In this document: piece after piece, positions 6,923-12,608 of the stretch
How positions within the stretch are numbered: the first letter of the stretch is position 1
How the letters are laid out: each line of letters begins with the position of its first letter
Made by a program: the position numbers and the translations under genes
Assembly (NCBI GenBank): GCA_002403855.1
Contig: DHIO01000034.1
Coordinates: 108,765-121,372, forward strand
Length of the DNA: 12,608 bases
Source of the DNA: Acidimicrobiia bacterium UBA4744
Lineage (GTDB): Bacteria > Actinomycetota > Acidimicrobiia > Spongiisociales > UBA4744
Direction: 5' to 3'
The notes under the pieces: generated by a model
Told to the model about the DNA's origin: nothing
Databases searched by the model: none
Seen by the model: the letters and a program-made list of their open reading frames with translations, nothing else

Positions 6923-8004
6923 CCGCGGCTTCCGCGGCGAGCTCGAGGCGCTACGAGGCGCAGTGGAGATCCGCAGCCGATCGACTGCGGCTCGGTTACG
7001 AACCGAGCCGCCTTTTCTCACGGCCCAAGATCAAAGGGGCGAAGGACGATCTTGCCGTCACGATCGATGCGACCTCCTCATCCGGCGGGTCTACCGGTGC
7101 GGTTCGGACGAGGTATCGAATAGGGTATCCGCCACTCGGACTCGGCCTTCGCATGAGCCGGCAGACCGGATTTACCAAAGCGGCAGCCATGTTCGGGGTC
7201 GACGACACCCAGATCGGCGACACCGACTTCGACGAAGCGTTCGCGATAAGGACCTCCGACCCTCAGCGCCTATCCGTGCGCTTGCCGGCGGACGCGCGGC
7301 GCGTGTTGATGGCTCTGGTCGAGGACTACCCGACCGTGAAGATCACCGATGAGCAAGTGAGCTACGAGAAGAGCGGGGTCGACCGCGATTCCGGTACCGT
7401 CGTGACGACGGCCCAACGTCTCATCGAGGCGGCCCGGGCCCTGCAAGGCGCCTCGTCGGGCCACGCCCCAACCAGCCCGCCGCCGGAAGTACCTATTCGG
7501 GAGCCGATACCACCGCCGCCACCCATCATGAGGCCGGACCCGTTCGACACCGGGGCCGACTTCGAGCCCGTTCGCCCCCTCCCGGCCAGCCGGCCAGAAC
7601 CGGAGCAAGAGAAGCCGGCCCCGGCGCGGGAGACGCTCGCCCCGGGTCCCTCCGGGCCAACCGCGACGACGGTGGCCGGCGAGCTCTTCGGCAAGAAGGG
7701 ACTCAGCTTCCAGATCGCCCGTTTGTTCGAAGACAAGTACCAGGGCAGCGTCATCGACTGGCCTGGAGAGGTGACCGGGGTCATCACGGGAATCGGACCA
7801 AACGATCCGACCCGGGTGACGGCGCTCGTCACCACCGTCGGCCACGAGCTGTTCGGCTCGGTCGATGTGGAGGTCGTTGCGTCGATCGCCGGACGGGTGC
7901 CCCGAGACCTCGCGGAAGGGCAACCGGTCAACCTGCGCGGCACCCTGTCCGGCATTGACGCCACGGGACGCCGCCTGTACGTAGAAGACGCCCGCTTGAC
8001 GTGA
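6874..8004 (+). CDS. Membrane-anchored hypothetical protein with proline-rich linker and C-terminal OB-like domain
   Basis: A 376-aa protein with a single N-terminal membrane segment (residues about 3-23, no lipobox), placing most of the chain on one face of the membrane. Residues 25-165 form an alpha/beta region containing GDTDFDEAFAIRTSDPQRL (about 115-133), a pattern found in uncharacterised membrane-anchored bacterial proteins where a 'DxxFDxxFxVR' motif recurs. Residues about 198-265 are a Pro/Glu-rich low-complexity linker. Residues about 266-376 (LFGKKGLSFQIARLFEDKY, then PGEVTGVITGIGP and VNLRGTLSGID) look like a small beta-barrel domain, possibly OB-fold-like. ATG 6874 begins directly at the membrane segment; the ribosome site is weak. 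It follows ccdA in the same direction. No enzymatic motif is seen; function unknown. Confidence 0.82.
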   Translation: MDSFIVPLIIGLVVAVAAASAASSRRYEAQWRSAADRLRLGYEPSRLFSRPKIKGAKDDLAVTIDATSSSGGSTGAVRTRYRIGYPPLGLGLRMSRQTGFTKAAAMFGVDDTQIGDTDFDEAFAIRTSDPQRLSVRLPADARRVLMALVEDYPTVKITDEQVSYEKSGVDRDSGTVVTTAQRLIEAARALQGASSGHAPTSPPPEVPIREPIPPPPPIMRPDPFDTGADFEPVRPLPASRPEPEQEKPAPARETLAPGPSGPTATTVAGELFGKKGLSFQIARLFEDKYQGSVIDWPGEVTGVITGIGPNDPTRVTALVTTVGHELFGSVDVEVVASIAGRVPRDLAEGQPVNLRGTLSGIDATGRRLYVEDARLT

Positions 8005-8064
8005 GGAGATCCCCGTCCAACGCGGGCCGCCAAGCTCCGTCACCCCGGCAACCGATGCGGATGG

Positions 8065-8352
8065 AGAGGGCCGGCCTGGTGCGTGGAAGCGAACCATCGC
8101 CACGACTCCAAGCGCCGGACCCGCCGCCAGAATCGGGAAAGCCCGGCCCCACTGTCATGCCTCGGCGAGAAGGGGTACACCCCGGATCGTCACCAGGGTC
8201 AACAGGAACCCGAGCGCGGTTGCAGGGTGAGAGCTGTTCCTCTGAGGCGGCCTCTCCGATGGTCGAGGACTGGGCCGAATCGGCCACCCCAGGAACACCG
8301 GCACCACCACCAGAGGCGAGGCACCGAATACCAAGGGCGTCACGAGAGCGAC
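8065..8352 (-). pseudogene. Decayed C-terminal remnant of an MFS transporter
   Basis: Read on the minus strand, pieces in shifting frames follow the last membrane helices of an MFS permease. 8352-8284 reads VALVTPLVFGASPLVVVPVF then LGW. 8287-8237 (shifted) reads VADSAQSSTIGEAASEE. 8234-8220 (shifted again) reads ALTLQ. 8220-8158 (back in the first frame) reads TALGFLLTLVTIRGVPLLAE plus A. Then a TGA at 8157-8155, and in the same frame WGRAFPILAAGPALGVVAMV to about 8068. Joined, this resembles the 'VADSAQFS...GTALTLQTALGFLLT...' and 'GW.RAF..LA.GP..G..AM' segments typical of MFS carriers. There are three frame changes and one internal stop. The N-terminal three-quarters is absent, cut off by the neighbouring tlpA-like gene. 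The assignment rests on remembered family patterns and should be tested by translated search. Confidence 0.72.
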
Positions 8353-8416
8353 TCGTTGCGATCAGCGCCCGCCGCTACGCCGCTTGATGCACCACGGTGC
8401 CGTTCATCACGGGGTC

Positions 8417-8430
8417 CCCGCGATGGCGGG
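8417..8430 (-). terminator. Short GC hairpin after the tlpA-like gene
   Basis: CCCGC-GATG-GCGGG (8417-8430) lies 2 bp beyond the stop codon of the minus-strand thioredoxin gene, between it and the MFS remnant. No T-tract; a terminator role is by position only. Confidence 0.35.
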
Positions 8431-8432
8431 CC

Positions 8433-8975
8433 TCAGACACCGAAGAGATCGCCGATCAACTCGCGCAAGTCATCTTCGAAGATCGCTCCAGAATGACGTC
8501 CCACCACGCTGCCCGTCTCGTCGATGAAGACGGTGGTCGGCATGGCGATGCCGTCGAACGAGCCGAGGATGCTGCCGTCCGGATCTTCACCCAGCAGATA
8601 GGTAACACCACTCTGCGCCACAAAGGCCTCCGCGGCGTCCCTGGTGTCCTGGACACCGAGCCCCAGGAACAATACTTCACCGCCGATCTCCTCATGTACC
8701 TGCTGGAACGACGGCATCTCGGCCACACAAGCCGGACACCAGGATGCCCAGAAATTCAACACCACCGGCTTGCCGCGATAGTCGGCCAGAGTCGCCTGGG
8801 ACCCGTCGAAGAGGCGGAAGGAGACGTCCGGAGCAGGGTGCCCGTCCGGGGCGGAACTCGAGTCCTGGGCGGAGCCGGTGAAGACACCGATGAGCACCCC
8901 GGCCAGCACCAGAACCGCAACCAGAATCGCAACGACCGGTCTAGGCGATGGTCGGGTAGTCGTTTGGCTGGACAT
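8433..8975 (-). CDS. TlpA/ResA-like membrane-anchored thioredoxin
   Basis: A 180-aa extracytoplasmic thiol-disulfide oxidoreductase. Residues 13-34 are an uncleaved membrane anchor (PVVAILVAVLVLAGVLIGVF), followed by a short Ser/Pro linker and a thioredoxin-like domain (about 45-178). It has the active site WCPAC (79-83), the preceding strand VVLNFWAS and the cis-proline P146 in AMPTTVFID. The insertion between strands (VQDTRDAAEAFVAQSG) is typical of TlpA/ResA/CcmG proteins, which reduce apocytochrome c or other exported thiols using electrons from CcdA. ATG 8975 has AGGAG 8 nt upstream. It is divergent from the Crp/Fnr-family gene, with a 154-bp shared spacer. Its natural partner CcdA lies at 5753-6613. 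Symbol not given because resA and tlpA cannot be told apart here. Confidence 0.92.
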   Translation of the reverse strand: MSSQTTTRPSPRPVVAILVAVLVLAGVLIGVFTGSAQDSSSAPDGHPAPDVSFRLFDGSQATLADYRGKPVVLNFWASWCPACVAEMPSFQQVHEEIGGEVLFLGLGVQDTRDAAEAFVAQSGVTYLLGEDPDGSILGSFDGIAMPTTVFIDETGSVVGRHSGAIFEDDLRELIGDLFGV

Positions 8976-9123
8976 ACATCACTCCTGTCGAATCCCTGGA
9001 GAGAACCGGTCGGAGATGCCGGGCCTTTCGTGATTGTCGCCGACCCGATAGTTACAGCAGTGCGCGAGTAATCTGGACCCGGTACCCGGGCCGGCGAGAG
9101 AAGGCCGGTCGACTCCGCCCGGC

Positions 9124-9129
9124 AGGAGG
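9124..9129 (+). promoter_or_regulatory. Shine-Dalgarno that questions the start of the Crp/Fnr gene
   Basis: AGGAGG (9124-9129) directly abuts the TTG at 9130, leaving no spacer, but is 6 nt before an in-frame CTG at 9136. The next codons (ACA ACG CCC GAC) contain no ATG or GTG. The ribosome site therefore favours the rare start CTG 9136. Confidence 0.55.
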
Positions 9130-9822
9130 TTGCTTCTGACAACGCCCGACCAACAGCATTTCGCTTGGCTGGCCAAGAGCTTCGGCAGGACCGACTACCT
9201 ACCGTTGAGCCCGGACGACCTGGCCGCCCTCTCCCAGGCGGGGAGGTTCATCGAGAAATACCCGGGAACCCATCTCTTCCGGGCAGGTGAGGAGGCCCTC
9301 CACGCCTATGCCATCGTGCAGGGCGAAGTCGAGTTGTACCGGATCTCCAGCGGCACCCGCCGCGTCGTTGCCCGAGCCGGGACGGGCAATGTTCTCGGCG
9401 ACATCGCCATGTTTCGCGGCGAGCCCTACATCTCATCGGCCCGGGCCCTCAAACCGGTACGGGCCTTCCGCTTCGATCGGGACAAGCTCCTGCCGGTCCT
9501 CGTTCAACACCCGGTGGTCACACTGCGCTGGCTGGTGGCGGGCTTGAGTCAACTCGAGGCTACGCAGCGTCGGGTCCTCCGCTTGATGAGCCGTACCGTC
9601 AAAGAACAGGTCGCGCAGCTCATCCTCGACGAGGGCGACGACAAGGGAGAGGTCCACTTGTCTCAGACGGCGATCGGCACCCTGCTGGGAGCCAGCCGGC
9701 AAACGGTGAACGAAGCGCTCTCGCAGCTGCGACGTGAGGGAGCCGTCGAAACGGGCTATCGGAGCATCCGAGTCCGAGACGCGGCCAAGCTCGGCACCGC
9801 AGCCGGACACACAGACCGCTGA
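9130..9822 (+). CDS. Crp/Fnr-family transcriptional regulator
   Basis: A 230-aa (228 if CTG 9136 is the start) dimeric DNA-binding regulator. Residues about 38-122 form the cyclic-nucleotide-binding-type beta roll, with IVQGEVELYR and the cassette LGDIAMFRGEPYISSARAL. The usual cassette acidic position (G-E-L) is G-D-I here, so cAMP binding is uncertain. A long dimer helix (about 130-165) leads to a winged helix-turn-helix (about 175-216) with recognition helix ASRQTVNEALSQLRREGAV. There is no cysteine in the protein, so it is not an FNR-type Fe-S oxygen sensor. The start is given as TTG 9130, the outermost plausible codon; see the ribosome-site entry for CTG 9136. Divergent from the tlpA-like gene, which it may regulate. 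I found no clear TGTGA-N6-TCACA or TTGAT-N4-ATCAA box in the spacer. Confidence 0.92.
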   Translation: MLLTTPDQQHFAWLAKSFGRTDYLPLSPDDLAALSQAGRFIEKYPGTHLFRAGEEALHAYAIVQGEVELYRISSGTRRVVARAGTGNVLGDIAMFRGEPYISSARALKPVRAFRFDRDKLLPVLVQHPVVTLRWLVAGLSQLEATQRRVLRLMSRTVKEQVAQLILDEGDDKGEVHLSQTAIGTLLGASRQTVNEALSQLRREGAVETGYRSIRVRDAAKLGTAAGHTDR

Positions 9823-9857
9823 GGAATGGGAGCCTCGGCCTGTGACGCCTACCCCTC

Positions 9858-9871
9858 CGCCCGACGGGGCG
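9858..9871. terminator. Hairpin between convergent crp-like and membrane-protein genes
   Basis: CGCCC-GACG-GGGCG (9858-9871) is a 5-bp GC stem with a 4-nt loop in the 121-bp spacer between two converging genes. No T-tract follows on either strand, so this is only a positional candidate. Confidence 0.25.
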
Positions 9872-9943
9872 CCACGCTACGCCTTGCGGGTCTCGATCGG
9901 CGGGCAGCTCCAAGACTCGACGCGGATGGGAGCCGCCAGAACG

Positions 9944-10432
9944 TCAGGTCCGCCGGCGGACCAGCACCACCAGGGTGGTGAGTAGGGCCGTCGCGGCTCC
10001 AACCCCGGCGACTTGCACGAGTATCCCGTAGGTCACCGGAACCGACGCGAGCCACATGACCAGCGCCGCCACGCACAGCCCCCCCAACCCGAAGACCGCC
10101 CAACGTCCGACGTCGCGAGGCAAGTTACCCGACAGCCCGGAGACCTTCGCCCGCTGCTCCAGCGATGCATAGGCTGATTCGACCATGAGCAAGAGACCGG
10201 CCGCGTACCAAGGCGCCCGGGAGTCGATCGGCGCGCCGCCTGCCAGGGACAAACCGTACTGGCCCAGCAGCAGCACCGATCCCCATCCGATGAGCCAAGG
10301 CACACCAACCGCCACGGCCGAGATCATCGACACAACGCCGGCGATGCCGATCAAGCCCACCAGCCGACGGATTACCTCTAGGTCGGCCTGCGGAAAGAGG
10401 GACAGTCCCAGAGCCAGCGCAACCGCCAGCAT
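9944..10432 (-). CDS. Integral membrane protein of the moxR-DUF58 operon
   Basis: A 162-aa protein with about five hydrophobic segments (roughly 22-40, 44-62, 76-90, 110-130 and 136-157) and short charged loops (LEQRAKVSGLSGNLPRDVGR around 91-110). It ends in a basic tail (RRRT). No enzymatic motif and no family I recognise. ATG 10432 lies 8 bp after the DUF58 stop with no obvious ribosome site, so translation is probably coupled. Small membrane proteins of varied sequence often follow moxR-DUF58 pairs, which suggests it belongs to the same assembly, but no role can be stated. Confidence 0.82.
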   Translation of the reverse strand: MLAVALALGLSLFPQADLEVIRRLVGLIGIAGVVSMISAVAVGVPWLIGWGSVLLLGQYGLSLAGGAPIDSRAPWYAAGLLLMVESAYASLEQRAKVSGLSGNLPRDVGRWAVFGLGGLCVAALVMWLASVPVTYGILVQVAGVGAATALLTTLVVLVRRRT

Positions 10433-10440
10433 TGCCGGGA

Positions 10441-11751
10441 TCAGACCCGAGCCCGCATCACGTTTCGTCGAAATGCTTCCACCTCCGCGAGAGCTTGCTG
10501 GAACGGCATCTCCGGATTCCAGCGAACCGTGGCAATGCCGTGCCTGAGGTAACGGTTGCGGGTCGCATCACGGTGCAACTCCCAGATGCGACGGGCCAGG
10601 CGTTCATCTTGCGTCACCGGGTCGGCCACAAACAGCTCCGCCGGGATCTCGATCACAACCAGATCGAAACCGCGCCCCCGCAGGTCGGCAAACGCATTGA
10701 CGGCTCGCTCATCGAGCAATGGGCTCAGCCCAATGACCAGCGCTTTGGGCGGTAACGCCCGGCGCGGAACCGCCGTAACCCCTCGCCAATACATCTGCCG
10801 TCTCGAACGGCTCTCCATGAGGGTGTCGAGGATTCGGTAGCGCTGGACGTCGCCCATACCCGGCTGCAACCAGCGAAGAGGCTCCCCGAAGGAAACCAGA
10901 CCAACCCGGTCGTGTCGACGGAGGTGTCCGGCCGCCAGCCCGGCAGCCGCCCGGACGGCCAAATCGAGCGTCACCCCGACGCCCCGACGTGCTTCGGCCA
11001 GCGTGTCGACGAGGAGCACCACATCGCTGTTCCGCTCCGGGTGCCGGTCGTTGACCCACACGTCACGCCCGCGGGCCGTAACTCGCCAGTTGATCTGGCG
11101 GGGATCGTCGCCGAGCGCCATCACCCGCAGATCTGCAAACTCCAACCCTTCCCCTTTCTGCCGAGAGACCAGATCGCCGAAGCCCAGCCGGGTTTCGACG
11201 GGCTTCAGCAGTGCCCGCAGGGCTGCCGTCTCGGGAAACACCTTGATCGCGAGATCGAGGGGCACTTCCTCGTAGTAGCCGAACAATCCCCAGGCGTCGC
11301 GACCGCGAACTCGCAAGAAGCCGATGCGGTGCGCACCCCAACGTGCGCAACGCAACTGGACCGTCAGGCGTTGGGGGACGACCCCGCCGGGCTTGAACCC
11401 GACCACCGTGCGCCCGACAGACCGGAGCGCTCGTCCACCCGTCGACTGAGCTTGCTCGATCTCGACGCCATCCGGCAGATCGATTTCGAGGTCGAGACGC
11501 GCAATGGACGGATCCGTACCGGCGGTGACCACCAGGCGAAGGGTCTCGCCTTCGATGGCCCTGTCGCGATCAAGCTCCAGGTCGAGGTCGAGGTCGAGGT
11601 CGTGTGAGAACACCAGTCCGACGCCGAGCAGCACCGCGAAAGGGGCTGCGACTGCAACGAGTTCGGGACGCCCGGAGGCCAGGCCACCGACCAACCCGAT
11701 CACTGCCAGCACCGCGAACAGGCGAAGACGGGGTGTCGTCGTCCGGGTCAC
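10441..11751 (-). CDS. DUF58 domain protein
   Basis: A 436-aa membrane-anchored protein partnered with MoxR-type ATPases. Two membrane segments (about 9-26 and 31-48) are followed by a beta-sandwich region (about 50-170), then the DUF58 signature GEGLEFADLRVMALGDDPRQ (201-220) with INWRVTARGRDVWVN (220-234), and a vWA-like domain beginning VVLLVDT (244-250). The MIDAS metal motif DxSxS is not intact (DTLAE), so metal-dependent adhesion is unlikely. Start GTG 11751 is chosen because it overlaps the moxR stop as GTGA, the usual coupling, and lies just before the first membrane helix; an ATG at 11802 would add 17 unlikely residues. An in-frame hexamer microsatellite encodes an Asp-Leu run after the second helix. 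Confidence 0.9.
   Translation of the reverse strand: MTRTTTPRLRLFAVLAVIGLVGGLASGRPELVAVAAPFAVLLGVGLVFSHDLDLDLDLELDRDRAIEGETLRLVVTAGTDPSIARLDLEIDLPDGVEIEQAQSTGGRALRSVGRTVVGFKPGGVVPQRLTVQLRCARWGAHRIGFLRVRGRDAWGLFGYYEEVPLDLAIKVFPETAALRALLKPVETRLGFGDLVSRQKGEGLEFADLRVMALGDDPRQINWRVTARGRDVWVNDRHPERNSDVVLLVDTLAEARRGVGVTLDLAVRAAAGLAAGHLRRHDRVGLVSFGEPLRWLQPGMGDVQRYRILDTLMESRSRRQMYWRGVTAVPRRALPPKALVIGLSPLLDERAVNAFADLRGRGFDLVVIEIPAELFVADPVTQDERLARRIWELHRDATRNRYLRHGIATVRWNPEMPFQQALAEVEAFRRNVMRARV
11581..11604. repeat. Hexanucleotide microsatellite inside the DUF58 gene
   Basis: GTCGAG is repeated three times (11581-11598), followed by GTCGTG (11599-11604). On the coding minus strand it gives alternating GAC-CTC codons (Asp-Leu repeats) at protein residues about 50-60. 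Copy-number change by slippage would keep the frame and lengthen or shorten the first strand after the membrane anchor. Confidence 0.7.
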
Positions 11752-12608
11752 GCCCGACCGCGCTCGGGTACCGACGGTGGGGTGGCAACCAGATCGAGGC
11801 ATTCCACCACGATGTCATCGCTCTTGATGTCCTGCACCCAGAGCTCGGGGCGGAGGATCAGGCGATGGGCCAACGCCGGAACGGCCACGGCCTTCACGTC
11901 GTCGGGGGTCACGAAGTCGCGACCCTGGAGAAGGGCCCGGGCGCGAGCCACCTTCATCACCGCCAACGAGCCCCGAGGGCTTGCTCCCACCAGCACCCGG
12001 TTGCGGTGCCGGGTGGCCGACACCAGGTCGACGATATACCGGCCGACTGCGTCCGAGACATGCACATCCTCCACCGACCGCTGCATGGCTCGCAGTCCCG
12101 CGACGTCGACAACCACCTCCAGGTCGATGTCATCGGTGCGCCGATCGAGTCGGTTCTCCAGAACCCGCCACTCATCTTCGGGCGTCGGGTACCCAAGTCC
12201 AATCCGGACGATGAACCGATCGAGCTGAGCCTCGGGAAGCGGGTAGGTGCCCTCGTACTCGATCGGGTTCTGGGTGGCAACCACCAGAAAAGGAGGATCC
12301 AGTCTGTGCGTAGCGCCGTCGACCGTGACCTGTCGCTCCTGCATTGCCTCCAAGAGAGCGGCCTGGGTCTTGGCGGGCGCCCGGTTCACCTCATCCGCCA
12401 ACAGCAAGTTGCTGAAGATGGGACCGGGGCGGAAGGACAGGTCGGCGGTCGTCGGGTCGAGCACCGGGGACCCGGTCACGTCCATCGGCATCAGATCCGG
12501 AGTGAACTGGACGCGTGCGAACTTCAAATCAGTGACCTGAGCAAACGAACGGGCCATGAGAGTCTTGGCCAGACCCGGATAGTCCTCGATCAGCACATGG
12601 CCGTCCGC
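11748..12608 (-). CDS. MoxR-type AAA+ ATPase (5' end beyond window)
   Basis: 286 codons are visible; the N-terminus (normally about 30-45 residues more) lies outside the window. The open frame runs to the last base, beginning ADGHVLIEDYPGLAKT, with Walker A-type PGLAKT at fragment residues 11-16. Walker B is NLLLADEVNRAP (about 67-78), sensor 1 is in VVATQNPIEYEGTYPLPEAQ (about 109-128), followed by LDRF, and the C-terminal lid contains PRGSLAVMKVARARALLQGR. All are standard for MoxR proteins, ATP-driven chaperones that insert metal or mature vWA-domain partners. The stop TGA overlaps the start of the DUF58 gene by four bases, showing coupling. The GTG at 12596 is internal, not the true start. 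Walker A reads EDYPGLAKT, so the first glycine of GxxxxGK is not present in the usual place (EGVPGLAKT in many homologues). Confidence 0.93.
   Translation of the reverse strand, partial: ADGHVLIEDYPGLAKTLMARSFAQVTDLKFARVQFTPDLMPMDVTGSPVLDPTTADLSFRPGPIFSNLLLADEVNRAPAKTQAALLEAMQERQVTVDGATHRLDPPFLVVATQNPIEYEGTYPLPEAQLDRFIVRIGLGYPTPEDEWRVLENRLDRRTDDIDLEVVVDVAGLRAMQRSVEDVHVSDAVGRYIVDLVSATRHRNRVLVGASPRGSLAVMKVARARALLQGRDFVTPDDVKAVAVPALAHRLILRPELWVQDIKSDDIVVECLDLVATPPSVPERGRA

Noticed and set aside
7270..8103. Long minus-strand ORF (277 aa) under the 376-aa gene
   Set aside because: Shadow frame of a G+C-rich gene. Only its first dozen residues correspond to the MFS remnant; the rest mirrors the plus-strand gene.
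8001..8387. Plus-strand 128-aa ORF in the gap after the 376-aa gene
   Set aside because: Pro/Arg/Ser-rich composition typical of an antisense frame in G+C-rich DNA; the opposite strand carries the MFS fragments.
9737..9943. Small ORFs on both strands around the crp-like gene end
   Set aside because: Overlap the regulator's winged-helix coding region, have no ribosome site and Arg/Pro-rich shadow composition.
1..12608. tRNA, rRNA, CRISPR array, insertion sequence or integrase
   Set aside because: No spaced direct repeats, no cloverleaf ending in CCA-like context, no transposase or recombinase motif seen by eye; a tool search (tRNAscan, Infernal, ISfinder) would be decisive.

Overview
The window is G+C-rich (roughly 60-70% in the stretches I counted), densely coded DNA, most likely from an actinobacterium. 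The style recalls uncultured Acidimicrobiia-type genomes: SDR oxidoreductase, LapA-domain protein, CcdA plus TlpA thiol-redox proteins, a Crp/Fnr-type regulator and a moxR-DUF58 operon. The lineage is an inference from gene content and remembered protein style; there is no rRNA or tRNA gene to anchor it.

Layout. 91-918 (+) is an unrecognised protein with two C-terminal membrane segments. 1108-1935 (+) is a short-chain dehydrogenase of the HSDL2-like type. It converges with a small lipoprotein gene (2062-2487, -). That gene is divergent from a 268-aa protein of a 'MGAWGPG' N-terminus family (2743-3549, +), which has lower G+C than its surroundings. A patatin-like phospholipase follows (3701-4771, -); its last codons run into a heptameric tandem repeat. 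The gap between the patatin gene and the LapA gene is not empty. It holds the decayed C-terminal half of a TauE/SafE (TSUP) permease, spread over three reading frames (4840-5244, +).

Next come a LapA-domain protein (5357-5656, +), a CcdA-type thiol:disulfide membrane protein (5753-6613, +), a doubtful small ORF (6617-6922, +) and a 376-aa membrane-anchored protein with a proline-rich linker (6874-8004, +). A second apparently empty gap (8005-8432) contains, on the minus strand, the C-terminal remnant of an MFS transporter with three frame changes and a stop. It is followed by a TlpA/ResA-like thioredoxin (8433-8975, -), which is divergent from a Crp/Fnr-family regulator (9130-9822, +).

The right end is a minus-strand operon: moxR-type AAA+ ATPase (cut by the window end), DUF58 protein (4-bp GTGA overlap) and a 162-aa membrane protein.

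How the genes fit together. CcdA (electron carrier across the membrane) and TlpA/ResA (extracytoplasmic thioredoxin) are natural partners in periplasmic thiol reduction or cytochrome c maturation, although they lie about 1.8 kb apart on opposite strands. The Crp/Fnr regulator divergent from tlpA could control it, but it lacks cysteines, so it is not an Fe-S oxygen sensor. MoxR and DUF58 form the usual chaperone/vWA-like pair. I found no CRISPR array, intact mobile element, phage gene or RNA gene, and no convincing new multi-gene system. The most informative discoveries are the two transporter pseudogenes hidden in the spacers, which point to ongoing gene decay.
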